DNA from: Aurantiacibacter xanthus
GTDB taxonomy: Bacteria; Pseudomonadota; Alphaproteobacteria; Sphingomonadales; Sphingomonadaceae
Reading direction: 5' to 3'
NCBI RefSeq assembly: GCF_003584015.1
Contig: NZ_QXFM01000007.1
Coordinates: 1 to 64,000 of the forward strand
Length of the DNA stretch: 64,000 nucleotides
The notes under the pieces were generated by a model, which did no database searches, was not told where the DNA came from, and saw nothing but the letters and a program-made list of their open reading frames with translations. Both the position numbers and the translations under genes were made by a program. This document shows, piece by piece, positions 24,349 through 32,786 of this stretch; the first letter of the stretch is position 1, and every line of letters starts with the position of its first letter.

Positions 24349-24917
24349 TGGCGAACGAGGTGCTCTGGTCCGGCGCCATAGCGGCGCTATGCGGGGTGGC
24401 AATGCTCCGCTGGTCCTGGTCGCTGGCGCGTCGCTCCGCTGCGGCAAATGCGATCGGCTGGGGGCTTCTGCTCGGTGGCTGTATTGCCGGAGGAGCATCC
24501 GCGGGTGCCTGGGGCGTTTCGGTGGTTGCGCTGTTGGCGATGGCGGCTGCCGCGGTCGTGCTCGGCTGGGCGGCAGCGATCTCACCAGCAGGTCGCGAGA
24601 AGGGCTCCGCCCGCCGGGTTCGCATGTTGCCAGAATCGGGCGAGCCATTGCGTCTTGGCAGCCGCCTGCTGACTTTTGCGCTGGTCGTGTTCGGGGGGCT
24701 GGCTGCATCGATCGCATTCGGCATCGCGCTGCGCAGCGCGGGACTGGGCATCGGCTGGAACGAGGCCAACGCCAACGCTACTGCATTGATCGCCATACCG
24801 CTCGCCTGGAGCATCCTTTTGACAATCCTGCTGATGATCGAAGGGCGCCGCAGCCAGGTACTCGCCCTCGCCATCACGAGCCTGCCGCTCCTGCCAGCCC
24901 TGCTAGCCGGGAGTTGA
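24348..24917 (+). CDS. Small integral membrane protein of the siderophore-uptake operon
   Basis: This protein of 189 residues has about five hydrophobic segments (for example AIAALCGVAMLRWSWSL, LLFG-type stretches near 35-80, and LLTFALVVFGGLAAS). The ATG at 24348 overlaps the receptor stop (TGATG), so it is translationally coupled. I do not recognise a named family. Membrane proteins in this position between a siderophore receptor and a PepSY protein are common in sphingomonads, and a role in ferric reduction or transport is only a guess from context. Confidence 0.75.
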   Translation: MANEVLWSGAIAALCGVAMLRWSWSLARRSAAANAIGWGLLLGGCIAGGASAGAWGVSVVALLAMAAAAVVLGWAAAISPAGREKGSARRVRMLPESGEPLRLGSRLLTFALVVFGGLAASIAFGIALRSAGLGIGWNEANANATALIAIPLAWSILLTILLMIEGRRSQVLALAITSLPLLPALLAGS

Positions 24918-24921
24918 ACGG

Positions 24922-26223
24922 ATGACTCTCGCCCTCGATACCTCCACTGTCAAACGCGGCCTGACCGCACACGCCGCCATCGGATTGATCGGCGGCGCGC
25001 TGCTCTATATGGTCTGCCTCAGCGGCACGATTCTCGTGCTTTATGAGGAGTGGCAACGTCTCGAACAGCCCGCAGCGCCGGAGATGAGCGAAATCAGTCC
25101 GGCCGCAGTGCAGCGCGCGGTGGAAGAGGTGCTGGCGACCGAGAAGGAACCCACAACTCATCTTTACGTGCATTTGCCTTCCGAAGACCTGCCGCGCGCC
25201 ACCATCACCACCGACAGCCGCGCGTTGCATCTGGATAGCGATGGCACGGTCGCCATGCCGGAAGAGAACGCCTGGTCCGAATTCCTTTATGGGCTGCACT
25301 ACACGGTCAACCTGCCGACCCTGATCGGCATCACCATCGTCGGGGCACTGGGCGCAATGATCGTCGCGCTGGCAGTATCCGGCGTCATCGCGCATCCGAA
25401 GATCTTCCGAGATGCTTTCCGCCTGCGCTCGCGCAACAAGGGAGGCGTGGGGCTGGCCGACTGGCACAACCGGCTCAGCGTCTGGACGCTGCCGTTTTCG
25501 CTCGCGGTTGCGCTGACCGGGGCGATTATCGGCCTCGCCACCGTTGCTGCCTATGCCATCGCCGCAGCTAGCTACGGTGGCGATGTCGAGGCGGTCTTTG
25601 CGCCGCTGTTCGGCGAGGAAACCGAAGCCGAAGCAAATGCGGCGACGATCCCGAATGCCGCCGCCGCCATGCGTTACATGCAGGCTGAGTATCCCGCCGT
25701 TGCGCTAACCTATGTCATCCTTCACGACCCCGGCACTGCTGGCCAGCACATCCAGGCGGTCGGAGCGCATGACCGGCGGCTCATCTTTGGCGAGTACTAC
25801 GATTTCACCGCCGATGGAAAATTCACCGGCACTGCGGGCCTCGCCGACGGTTCGCTCGGCCAGCAGGCTGCGGCGTCGACCTACAATCTCCATTTCGGCA
25901 ACTACGGCGGTCTCTTGGTGAAGCTAGCCTATATTCTTTTCGGGCTCGCCCTCACCGCCATTTGCGCCACCGGCACTTACATCTGGCTTGGCAAGCGCCG
26001 CCGTCGCGGAATTGTTGAGCCCCGTTTGACGGCCATTTGGGGCGCAGTCGTATGGGGCACGCCGTTCGCGCTGCTTCTTACCATTGTCGCGCGTTTCACG
26101 ATCGGCAACAGCGCCCCATTCGTGGCAGTCTTCTGGATTGCGCTGGCGCTGACAATCATCATTGCAGCACTACGAGCCAAACCTATGCGAGCGCCGGAAG
26201 TCCCTAGGCTCAGGACTCGTTGA
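24922..26223 (+). CDS. PepSY-associated TM (PiuB-like) iron-regulated membrane protein
   Basis: This 433-residue inner-membrane protein has an N-terminal membrane helix (AAIGLIGGALLYMVCLSGTILVLYEEW), a PepSY-type periplasmic segment, then WHNRLSVWTLPFSLAVALTGAIIGL and further helices. The family is linked to reductive release of iron from siderophores. It starts four bases after the preceding gene. Its last residues, RLRTR and the stop, lie inside the terminal inverted repeat of the IS5-family element that begins at 26207. The natural C-terminus was therefore probably longer or different; the protein may still work because the lost part follows the last helix. Confidence 0.88.
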   Translation: MTLALDTSTVKRGLTAHAAIGLIGGALLYMVCLSGTILVLYEEWQRLEQPAAPEMSEISPAAVQRAVEEVLATEKEPTTHLYVHLPSEDLPRATITTDSRALHLDSDGTVAMPEENAWSEFLYGLHYTVNLPTLIGITIVGALGAMIVALAVSGVIAHPKIFRDAFRLRSRNKGGVGLADWHNRLSVWTLPFSLAVALTGAIIGLATVAAYAIAAASYGGDVEAVFAPLFGEETEAEANAATIPNAAAAMRYMQAEYPAVALTYVILHDPGTAGQHIQAVGAHDRRLIFGEYYDFTADGKFTGTAGLADGSLGQQAAASTYNLHFGNYGGLLVKLAYILFGLALTAICATGTYIWLGKRRRRGIVEPRLTAIWGAVVWGTPFALLLTIVARFTIGNSAPFVAVFWIALALTIIIAALRAKPMRAPEVPRLRTR

Positions 26224-26613
26224 TTAGAGCCAGAAGAGTACGGTCGCAGCGAGAGCGAGGGCGGAGAAGAAGACGGTAGGGCAGCGATCGTAGCGGGTTG
26301 CGACGCGGCGCCAATCCTTGAGGCGGCCGAACATGATCTCGATGCGGTTGCGGCGTTTGTATCGACGCTTGTGGTATTTGACGGGCATGGAACGGGATTT
26401 TCGGCCCGGAATGCAGGGCTTGATGCCCTTTTGCTCGAGTGCATCCCTGAACCATTCGGCGTCGTAACCGCGGTCGCCCAGCATCCACTTGGCTTTGGGC
26501 AAGTCGTCGAGCAGGGCCGCAGCGCCCGTGTAATCGCTGACCTGGCCTGCAGTAATGAAAAAGCTCAAGGGACGCCCGTTGGCATCGGTGATGGCGTGCA
26601 ACTTGGTGTTCAT
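26224..26613 (-). CDS. IS5-family transposase, second frame (catalytic C-terminal part)
   Basis: This frame has 129 residues from MNTKLHAITDANGRPLSFF, with MLGDRGYDAEWFRDAL, KSRSMPVKYHKRRYKRRNRIEIMFGRLKDWRRVATRYDR and a hydrophobic end. It holds the later DDE residues, including Asp in GDRGYD and Glu in RNRIEIMFGRLK. It is probably made as a fusion with the upstream frame by programmed frameshifting near 26635, as in IS427-group elements. Confidence 0.9.
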   Translation of the reverse strand: MNTKLHAITDANGRPLSFFITAGQVSDYTGAAALLDDLPKAKWMLGDRGYDAEWFRDALEQKGIKPCIPGRKSRSMPVKYHKRRYKRRNRIEIMFGRLKDWRRVATRYDRCPTVFFSALALAATVLFWL

Positions 26614-26633
26614 ACCGCCCTTGGTCCGTCCGA

Positions 26634-26981
26634 TCAGGCGTCCAAGGTCCCCTTTTTTACCCCAAGGCTGGAAGCCGTGCGGTGAGCCTTGAGATAGGTT
26701 GCGTCAATCATGACGGTCTGGGGTTCGGTTCTCTGCGCGGACAGGCCTTCCATCATCCGGGTGAACACTCCCATCTCCCCCCACCGCTTCCAGCGATTGT
26801 ACAAGGTCTTGTGAGGCCCGTATTCCCTGGGCGCATCACGCCAACGTAGCCCGTTCCGATTGACGAAGATGATCCCGCGCAAAACCCGGCGATCATCGAC
26901 ACGCGGCTTCCCATGGCTCTTGGGGAAATACGGCGATAGCCGCGCCATCTGCTCCTCCGTCAGCCAATACAGGTCGCTCAT
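26634..26981 (-). CDS. IS5-family transposase, first frame (DUF4096-type N-terminal part)
   Basis: This frame has about 115 residues from MSDLYWLTEEQMARLSPYFP. It contains RVDDRRVLRGIIFVNRNGLRWRDAPREYGPHKTLYNRWKRW (DUF4096) and MIDATYLKAHRTASSLGVKKG, whose Asp is the first DDE residue. The run of A/T bases near 26640-26660 (CCCTTTTTTACCCC) is a plausible slippery site joining it to the second frame. The longer ORF start at 27143 lies outside the element and was not used. Confidence 0.9.
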   Translation of the reverse strand: MSDLYWLTEEQMARLSPYFPKSHGKPRVDDRRVLRGIIFVNRNGLRWRDAPREYGPHKTLYNRWKRWGEMGVFTRMMEGLSAQRTEPQTVMIDATYLKAHRTASSLGVKKGTLDA

Positions 26982-27093
26982 ACTCAGTCTCCTCACGAAG
27001 CCTGAATCACATCGCAGCCTGCCAATCAATGAGTCCTGAGCCGAGCGTAGGAAAGCATTTCTACGCCTAGTTCGCAAGCGCTCCTGCGATCTG

Positions 27094-27678
27094 TCAGTCG
27101 ATCCGATAATTGATTGGCTTGAAACTGCCGCCGTTCGAAGCATAGGCGGAACACGCAGTGAGTCCTATAACAAGGTCCATCTCCGCCTTCAGAGTGATGC
27201 TGTCTCCCGCCTCGCTGACCGGAGGATCGACCTGCAGGCGCCCCTTCCCATCGAGTGGAACGTTCATGAAAAGGTTAAATGCGGTCGGAATAGCATCCGG
27301 CCCAATCCCGAACGGTTCTAAAGCGACGGCCAAGTTACCAAAGCACCCCCGATGCACAGGCTTTGTCGGATAGAAATGGCGAAAGGTCGCTTCGCTACAA
27401 GGTGTCAGCAGAAAATCGTGTCGACCGACATCGTCGGCGACAATGGTCAGCATTGTGTTTGAGCGGTTTGACCACAGCCGATTACCGGTCGTGAGCATGA
27501 TCGTTTCTTCGTAATCGAAGGTTCGGCCGTTCGAGATGACCTCCCGCACGTCGGCTGCCGAATATGCCAGCAGGTCGGCGACCTGACAGCCCTCAGGGTC
27601 GATGACGGTGAGCGTCCTGCCCTTGGATAACGCAAATGCCGTGCCCGACCGCGGCGGGATCTCTACGGTGGTACTCAT
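27094..27678 (-). CDS. DUF1989 (urea carboxylase-associated) family protein
   Basis: This 194-residue protein shows the DUF1989 hallmarks GCQVADLLAY, a Cys-containing LLTPCSEATF, and FNLFMNVPLDGKGRLQVDPP followed by GDSITLKAEMDLVIGLTACSAYASNGG. The family sits beside urea carboxylase or guanidine genes in many bacteria, and members are suspected to act on guanidino compounds. No reaction can be assigned here. Its start overlaps the stop of the heme-enzyme gene by 4 bases, so the two are one translational unit. IS5 sits just downstream. Confidence 0.85.
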   Translation of the reverse strand: MSTTVEIPPRSGTAFALSKGRTLTVIDPEGCQVADLLAYSAADVREVISNGRTFDYEETIMLTTGNRLWSNRSNTMLTIVADDVGRHDFLLTPCSEATFRHFYPTKPVHRGCFGNLAVALEPFGIGPDAIPTAFNLFMNVPLDGKGRLQVDPPVSEAGDSITLKAEMDLVIGLTACSAYASNGGSFKPINYRID

Positions 27679-28358
27679 GCTCGCGGATCCTTGAAGGGAC
27701 AGTTCCAGTCCTCCCCCACCGCGCGCCCACTGAATTGGCGGGCCGCGCTGGCATCACCGTGGCGCGCAAGCATTGGGTTCATTGTCCCTGCCAGGGCCTC
27801 ATCGCGCTGCATAATCCGCTCGCGCATCCGTTCGTACCGCCCTTCCGCCCTCAGCCGTTCGAACTGATCGTGCAAGTTGAACACCAGCGCCGGTCGTTCG
27901 AAGCGACGAGCAGGACGCGAGGCCTTGGGGTGAAGACCCACCACAAAGTAGGCCTCGCCCCCGAAGCTCAGCGAAAAATGCGGATCTTCAGGATTGGAGC
28001 TGACTCTGTCGTCGAAGCTCTGGCCCAGCCACGCGTCTTTGTCTGCGATCGACTGCAGGCGCTCCCACATCGCCTTTTCAAACCCCGCCTCTTCAAGATC
28101 CACGGGCAAATCGAAAATGACCGCAAGGCTGCACAACCCGCTTGGGTCGTCCCGATAGCAACGGGACCATCTAACTAGCGCGTCGATAATCTGCAAATCA
28201 TTCCATCCGCTGGTGATATCCCGCGCACCGATAACGTCGAGAGTATGGCGCGCCAGCACAGACTTCGCGCCAAGGCAAGGGAACGACCGTTCGTCAATCA
28301 TAGCGCGTAGATCGGTTTCGAAGAGGCTAAGCCTTTGTGGTCGATTTATATTTTGCAT
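27675..28358 (-). CDS. YqcI/YcgG family heme protein, GntA-like N-hydroxylase homologue
   Basis: This 227-residue protein has the core blocks FPCLGAKSVLAR, DPHFSLSFGGEAYFVVGLHPKASRPARRF and the terminal MLARHGDASAARQFSGRAVGEDWNCPF. These define the YqcI/YcgG family; its best-known member, GntA, is the heme-dependent N-hydroxylase of guanitoxin biosynthesis. The other guanitoxin genes are absent here, so the substrate is more likely arginine, another guanidine, or unknown. Coupling to DUF1989 suggests a two-step reaction on one compound. I cannot assign the heme ligand from sequence alone. Confidence 0.82.
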   Translation of the reverse strand: MQNINRPQRLSLFETDLRAMIDERSFPCLGAKSVLARHTLDVIGARDITSGWNDLQIIDALVRWSRCYRDDPSGLCSLAVIFDLPVDLEEAGFEKAMWERLQSIADKDAWLGQSFDDRVSSNPEDPHFSLSFGGEAYFVVGLHPKASRPARRFERPALVFNLHDQFERLRAEGRYERMRERIMQRDEALAGTMNPMLARHGDASAARQFSGRAVGEDWNCPFKDPRA

Positions 28359-28639
28359 GAGGCTGTAACGGTTCGCTCAACAATTAGCTCCCGGACCTCT
28401 TCGACAGTGCTCTCGGTCGCGAACTTGCCGGGCCGACCGGGCCAAAAGATGAGGAGAGCCTGGTGCCTCTCGCGGTCGCGCCGTCGCACGAAGCAACCGT
28501 GCACGAGGACCATCGCTTCAGTCCGCGGGTGCGCCACCGAATCCGCAATCGAACCTTGGTCGCGCCTCTTCCGCTGCTGGGACGCAGGATTGGAAAGTCG
28601 ATCGCTAATCTTCGCTGGAACGGTTGGCGGCGGGTTCAC
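28346..28639 (-). CDS. Possible small protein upstream of the GntA-like gene
   Basis: This 97-residue frame has a protein-like C-terminal half (MVLVHGCFVRRRDRERHQALLIFWPGRPGKFATESTVEEVRELIVERT) and overlaps the following gene's start by 13 bases. The N-terminal half is less convincing, and a start at the internal Met is possible. I see no known family. It may be a genuine short gene or a chance frame. Confidence 0.35.
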   Translation of the reverse strand: MNPPPTVPAKISDRLSNPASQQRKRRDQGSIADSVAHPRTEAMVLVHGCFVRRRDRERHQALLIFWPGRPGKFATESTVEEVRELIVERTVTASCKI

Positions 28640-28838
28640 TACCTTCTATTATCCAAAGGTCGTCTTGCGTATAGGTAATGCGCCCAAGAAGCTTATTTTC
28701 AACGTAAATCTGAGCCGGCTTTCGCATCTTTTCGCGTTCCATGATCGAAAACGCTTCATGAGCGTCTTCGCTCTCGAACGTGATTGTCTTGTCAGGGGTA
28801 GAACTTCCTTTGAGGAAGCGGAGCAAATAGTCGCGCAT
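28605..28838 (-). CDS. Small hypothetical protein, 77 residues
   Basis: The ATG at 28838 has GGAGG five bases upstream, which decides the start over the longer frame to 28964. The protein begins MRDYLLRFLKGSSTPDKTITF and contains ESEDAHEAFSIMEREKMRKPAQIYVENKLLGRITY, with mixed charged helix and strand character and no membrane segment. I do not recognise the family. Its 3' end overlaps the doubtful 28346-28639 frame. Confidence 0.6.
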   Translation of the reverse strand: MRDYLLRFLKGSSTPDKTITFESEDAHEAFSIMEREKMRKPAQIYVENKLLGRITYTQDDLWIIEGSEPAANRSSED

Positions 28839-29036
28839 GGCATCCTCCAATAGTCGCCTCGGCAAGCACTGCTCGCGAGGGAACAAATCGGCCAGACGCA
28901 TGAAACGGATGGATTGCGGGCGATAGCCGGGACCACGAAGAGCCGATGTGGTGAAAAACCGCAATCGTCGTGAAGGGGTCTACCATAGACCGTTGCCGAT
29001 GTCGACCGAACCCCGGCCTCACCCCCCCCCGGAGGT

Positions 29037-29222
29037 TCAGTCGCTCTTGTGCTCCGGTTTGCCCTTGCGTTCGGTGCTGGCCATGTCTTCCAGTTCGTCT
29101 TCGCTCATCGAGTCGTACATCTCCTTCGATGCACCCTGCAACTCGCTCACCTTGGTGTCGCCGCGTTTGGCACTGAGCGCTGCTCCTGCAGCCTTTTGTT
29201 GAGCTTTCGATTGTGCGGGCAT
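29037..29222 (-). CDS. DUF3008 family small protein
   Basis: This 61-residue protein begins MPAQSKAQQKAAGAALSAKRG and ends DMASTERKGKPEHKSD, a near-consensus member of DUF3008. These small charged and probably disordered proteins are widespread in alphaproteobacteria and often sit with general-stress genes; their function is unknown. AGGAGAGG precedes the ATG on the coding strand. It follows the stress-like SDR gene in the same direction at a 42-base distance. Confidence 0.85.
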   Translation of the reverse strand: MPAQSKAQQKAAGAALSAKRGDTKVSELQGASKEMYDSMSEDELEDMASTERKGKPEHKSD

Positions 29223-29264
29223 GGGGCCTCTCCTTTGTCTTTCACTGGTTTGCAGGCGGGCGAC

Positions 29265-30128
29265 TTAGCTGGTGACGATGATCCCGCCGTTCGGGTGCAG
29301 CACCTGGCCGGACATGTAGCTGGCATCGTCGCAAGCCAAGAACAGGAAGGCGGGTGCGACCTCGTTGGGCTGGCCGGGGCGGCCCATCGGTGTGCCCTTG
29401 CCGAAATCGTCCATGTCCTCGGGCGGTTGGCCGCCGAACGGGTTGAGCGGCGTCCAGATCGGGCCGGGAGCGACGGCGTTCACCCTGATCCCCTCGCCAA
29501 CAAGGTTTTCGGACAGCGAGCGGGTAAAAGCGGTAATCGCACCCTTGGTCGCCGAATAGTCGAGCAGCTTGGCCGAGCCCTTGTACATCGTCACACTGGT
29601 GCAGTTCACAATGGCGCTGCCCTTGGCGAGATGCGGTCGGGCGGCCTGTACCATAAAGAACATGGAAAACATGTTGGTCTGGAACGTCCGCTTCAGCTGT
29701 TCCTCGGTGATGTCTTCGATGTCCTCATCGGGGTGTTGCTCGCCCGCATTGTTGATGAGGATGTCGAGCCGTCCGAACCGATCGATTGTGGCGGCGACAA
29801 CCTCGTTCGCGAAGTCCTGTCGGCCAAGATCGCCTTGCAGGCAGATCGCCTGCTGGCCCTCATTTTCTACGATGGCCTTCGTTTTCTCGGCGTCTTCGGT
29901 TTCTTCGTCGGCGAAATAGACGATAGTGATATTCGCCCCCTCGCGGGCGAAGAGCGCCGCAACCGCCCTGCCGATGCCGCTATCGGCACCAGTGACGATA
30001 GCGACCTTGCCATCGAGCCGACCCGAACCTGGAAAACGCGGATGCCAATCGGGCTTGTTGTCCATCTCGGCTTCAGTACCGGGCATACGCGGCTGTTCGG
30101 CGATTTCGGGCTGGAATGTTTCGCTCAT
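29265..30128 (-). CDS. SDR-family oxidoreductase, YghA-like
   Basis: This 287-residue NAD(P)-dependent short-chain dehydrogenase shows the cofactor motif VTGADSGIG, NNAG in INNAGEQHP, the catalytic Ser in NCTSVTMY and Tyr-x3-Lys in YSATKGA. The N-terminal extension (ETFQPEIAEQPRMPGTEAEMDNKPDW) and the ending GGIIVTS match the E. coli YghA group, which forms a stress-associated subfamily. The longer frame starts with a TTG at 30167, but MSETFQPE at 30128 fits relatives better. Substrate unknown. Confidence 0.87.
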   Translation of the reverse strand: MSETFQPEIAEQPRMPGTEAEMDNKPDWHPRFPGSGRLDGKVAIVTGADSGIGRAVAALFAREGANITIVYFADEETEDAEKTKAIVENEGQQAICLQGDLGRQDFANEVVAATIDRFGRLDILINNAGEQHPDEDIEDITEEQLKRTFQTNMFSMFFMVQAARPHLAKGSAIVNCTSVTMYKGSAKLLDYSATKGAITAFTRSLSENLVGEGIRVNAVAPGPIWTPLNPFGGQPPEDMDDFGKGTPMGRPGQPNEVAPAFLFLACDDASYMSGQVLHPNGGIIVTS

Positions 30129-30266
30129 AGGGACATGCTTTCCGATTGGAATGGGAGGCCTCATCAAAGAGGGTTCAGCATGCCAACGGCCCGGCGAGGA
30201 ATGCGGTTTCCCGAATGGTGCAAGGCGTGCCCCTGACGCGACGAACAGCGTGGGCCGGGGGAAGCC

Positions 30267-32786
30267 TCAGAAGTCGGGCAGCGACTGCTCGGCAAAGCCC
30301 CAGCCGGCCAGTGTCTTGCTTCTGGCGCGGGCATGGAGGCGCTTGGCATCGTCGATGCTGAACGGGTGGGCATCGGGCATGTCCGCAAGCTCGTTCCAGC
30401 CGATCGGGACGGCCACCGGCGCACCACTGCGGGCGCGGGCGGAATATGGGACGACCGCAGTGCTCCCGCGCTGGTTGCGCAGCCAGTCGATGAAGATTTT
30501 GCCCTTGCGCTTGGCCTTGCTCATCGTGGCGGTGAACCGCTCGGGTTCGGCCATGCTCAGCGCTTCGGCAAAGCGGTGGGCAAAGTCCTTGTGCGCTTCC
30601 CACGAATGCCCCGGCGTGAGCGGGACGACAACATGCACCCCCTTTCCGCCCGAGAGCATGGCAAAACTGGTGAGGCCGAGGTCGCTCAGCCGGTCGCGAA
30701 TATCGCGCGCGGCCTGTTTCACATCGCCGAAATCGAGCCCTTCATCGGGATCGAGATCGAAGATCATCCGATCGGGCGCTTCCACATCATCGCTGCGCGC
30801 GCACCAGGCGTGGAACTCGATCGTGCCCATCTGCACGCATTGCAGGATGCCGCGCTCGTCCTCGATGAACAGGTAATCCTCCGAGCCACCATCCTTTTCG
30901 GTGATCGGCACGTGATGGACCGCATCGCCAAGAGCGCCGCTGTCGTGTTTCTGGAAGAAGCACTTCTTTGCGCGCCCTTGCGGGCAGCGCACAAGGCTCA
31001 CCGGACGGCGCGCGGCAAAGGGCAGCATCAGTGGGGCAATCGCGGCGTAGTAGTCGGCGAGGTCGCCCTTGGTCTTCCCGCCTTCGGGAAAGATCACCCG
31101 CTCGCGGCTGCTGATTGTCACCTCACCCGACTGCTCGCACTGTTTGGCAGGCTTTTCCGGCGCCACCTCATCCGCCGTTTTGTCACTTCGCAGGCCCAGG
31201 AAGCTGCCGTGGCGGATATTGCCTTCGGCCGTGAATTCGGAAAAGGCCACTTCTGCGACAAGCTTGGGTGTCACCCAGGTGACGCCCCGGCTGCTTGCCT
31301 TGTCCACTTCGGCGGGCGGCGTTTTCCGTTCGAGCCGCTTCAGCTTCGCCGACAAGTCGTCGAGATCGTCGCTGGAAAAGCCGGTGCCGACATTGCCCTT
31401 GTAGACCAGTTCGCCGCCTTCGTGCTGCGCCATCAACAGCGATGCGAAGGGCCGCGCCTTCGCACTCGACCGCTTCCAACCGATGACGACGAATTCCTGC
31501 CGTCGCGTGCACTTCACCTTCACCCAGCGCTTGTTGCGCCTGCCCGAATAGCGCCCGTCGACGGTCTTGGAGATGATGCCCTCCTGCCCGGCATCGCACA
31601 TGCTCCGATAGAGCTTTTCACCCGCGCCGATGACGTGGTCTGCCACGAAGATCGGGCTTTCCGCCTTGCCCAGCAGCGCCTCCAGCCGTTCCTTCCGCTC
31701 GATGTTGGGCAGCTCGGCAAGATCCTCTCCCGCCAGCTCGATCAGGTCGAAGGCATGGAATTGCAGCGCGTCACCGTCCGACTGGCTGCCATGGCCGCGC
31801 TTGAACACGTTCTGCAGGCTTGAAAAATCGGGATCGCCCTTGGCATTCACCGCCACGATTTCGCCGTCGATCAGGCAGCTTGGCAAGTCGAGCGCGGCGA
31901 TGGCCTTCACGAGCGGGGCAAACTTGTCAGTCCAGTCCTTGCCGCTGCGGGTATAGACGCGCACGTCTTTCCCTTTGGCTGCGATCAAGGCGCGATAGCC
32001 GTCGAACTTGATCTCGTGCATCCAGCCGTTTCCGGTGGGCACGGCATCCACCAGAGTTGCCAGTTGCGGCTTGCGGAATGTCGGCATGGGCGCATCCTTC
32101 GGCTGGCGCTTCCTCTTTGCCTTTTCTGCATTGTGATCCGAAGCCTTGGCCATCTGCGCAAGGAAGGCGTCGTCCTTCTTGCCCGCGAGCGCGAACTCTC
32201 CACCCTTGTCTGCCGCTATTTCCGCCATCGACCGGCCCGTCAGCACACTGGAGAGTTCGCGCTCGACCAGCACATCGCCTGCCTCGGCATAGTCATCCTG
32301 CAATTTGCGCAGCAGCCAGTTCTCGCGCTTTTCCTTGCCGCGCGGCTTCATTCGGATCAGCAGCCATTCGCCGCGCATGCGCTCGCCATCGAGGCGAAAG
32401 TGAAGGTGGCCTTTGTCCAGATCCTTTGCGCTTTTGCCTTCGACCGGCGACCAGGTGCCGCGATCCCACAACATCACCGTGCCGCCGCCGTATTCACCCC
32501 TCGGAATGGTGCCCTCGAACTCGGCATAGGACATCGGATGATCTTCGGTTCGTACCGCCAGCCGCTTCACCTCGGGATCGGGCGATGGGCCTTTGGTGAC
32601 CGCCCAGCTCCTGAGCACGCCGTTGACCTCCAGCCGCAAGTCCCAATGAAGCCGGGTCGCATCGTGCTTCTGGACGATGAAGAGATTGCCGCTGCTGCTG
32701 CTATCCATCGTGCCAGCCGGTTCGCGCGTCTTCTCAAAGTCGCGCTTGGCGTTGTAGTCGGCGAGCGGATCGGTGCGCTTGTTCAT
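30267..32786 (-). CDS. ligD: ATP-dependent DNA ligase LigD (phosphoesterase-ligase-polymerase)
   Basis: This 839-residue multidomain enzyme of bacterial non-homologous end joining has domains in the order 3'-phosphoesterase, ligase, polymerase. The phosphoesterase covers about 34-190 (FIVQKHDATRLHWDLRLEV, RGEYGGGTV). The ligase covers about 235-535, with the AMP-accepting Lys260 in HEIKFDGYR. The primase-like polymerase covers about 545-839 (LVRCPQGRAKKCFFQKH, DLDPDEGLDFGDV, LSGGKGVHVVVPL). This is the pseudomonad order. It ends the ku-mgtC-ligD operon and overlaps the mgtC stop by 4 bases. Confidence 0.96.
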   Translation of the reverse strand: MNKRTDPLADYNAKRDFEKTREPAGTMDSSSSGNLFIVQKHDATRLHWDLRLEVNGVLRSWAVTKGPSPDPEVKRLAVRTEDHPMSYAEFEGTIPRGEYGGGTVMLWDRGTWSPVEGKSAKDLDKGHLHFRLDGERMRGEWLLIRMKPRGKEKRENWLLRKLQDDYAEAGDVLVERELSSVLTGRSMAEIAADKGGEFALAGKKDDAFLAQMAKASDHNAEKAKRKRQPKDAPMPTFRKPQLATLVDAVPTGNGWMHEIKFDGYRALIAAKGKDVRVYTRSGKDWTDKFAPLVKAIAALDLPSCLIDGEIVAVNAKGDPDFSSLQNVFKRGHGSQSDGDALQFHAFDLIELAGEDLAELPNIERKERLEALLGKAESPIFVADHVIGAGEKLYRSMCDAGQEGIISKTVDGRYSGRRNKRWVKVKCTRRQEFVVIGWKRSSAKARPFASLLMAQHEGGELVYKGNVGTGFSSDDLDDLSAKLKRLERKTPPAEVDKASSRGVTWVTPKLVAEVAFSEFTAEGNIRHGSFLGLRSDKTADEVAPEKPAKQCEQSGEVTISSRERVIFPEGGKTKGDLADYYAAIAPLMLPFAARRPVSLVRCPQGRAKKCFFQKHDSGALGDAVHHVPITEKDGGSEDYLFIEDERGILQCVQMGTIEFHAWCARSDDVEAPDRMIFDLDPDEGLDFGDVKQAARDIRDRLSDLGLTSFAMLSGGKGVHVVVPLTPGHSWEAHKDFAHRFAEALSMAEPERFTATMSKAKRKGKIFIDWLRNQRGSTAVVPYSARARSGAPVAVPIGWNELADMPDAHPFSIDDAKRLHARARSKTLAGWGFAEQSLPDF

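Larger units (their letters stand above)
26207..27042 (-). mobile_element. Complete IS5-family (IS427-type) insertion sequence
   Basis: The terminal inverted repeats GGCTCAGGACTCGTTGATT (26207-26225) and, on the other strand, GGCTCAGGACTCATTGATT (27042-27024) differ at one base. They bound 836 bp with two overlapping transposase frames on the minus strand. I could not define a target-site duplication. Both frames look undamaged, so the element could be active. The left repeat supplies the stop codon of the PepSY gene. Confidence 0.9.

Noticed and set aside
28335..28853. 172-codon open frame on the + strand
   Set aside because: It is antisense to the better-supported small gene at 28605-28838 and lacks a ribosome site or domain.
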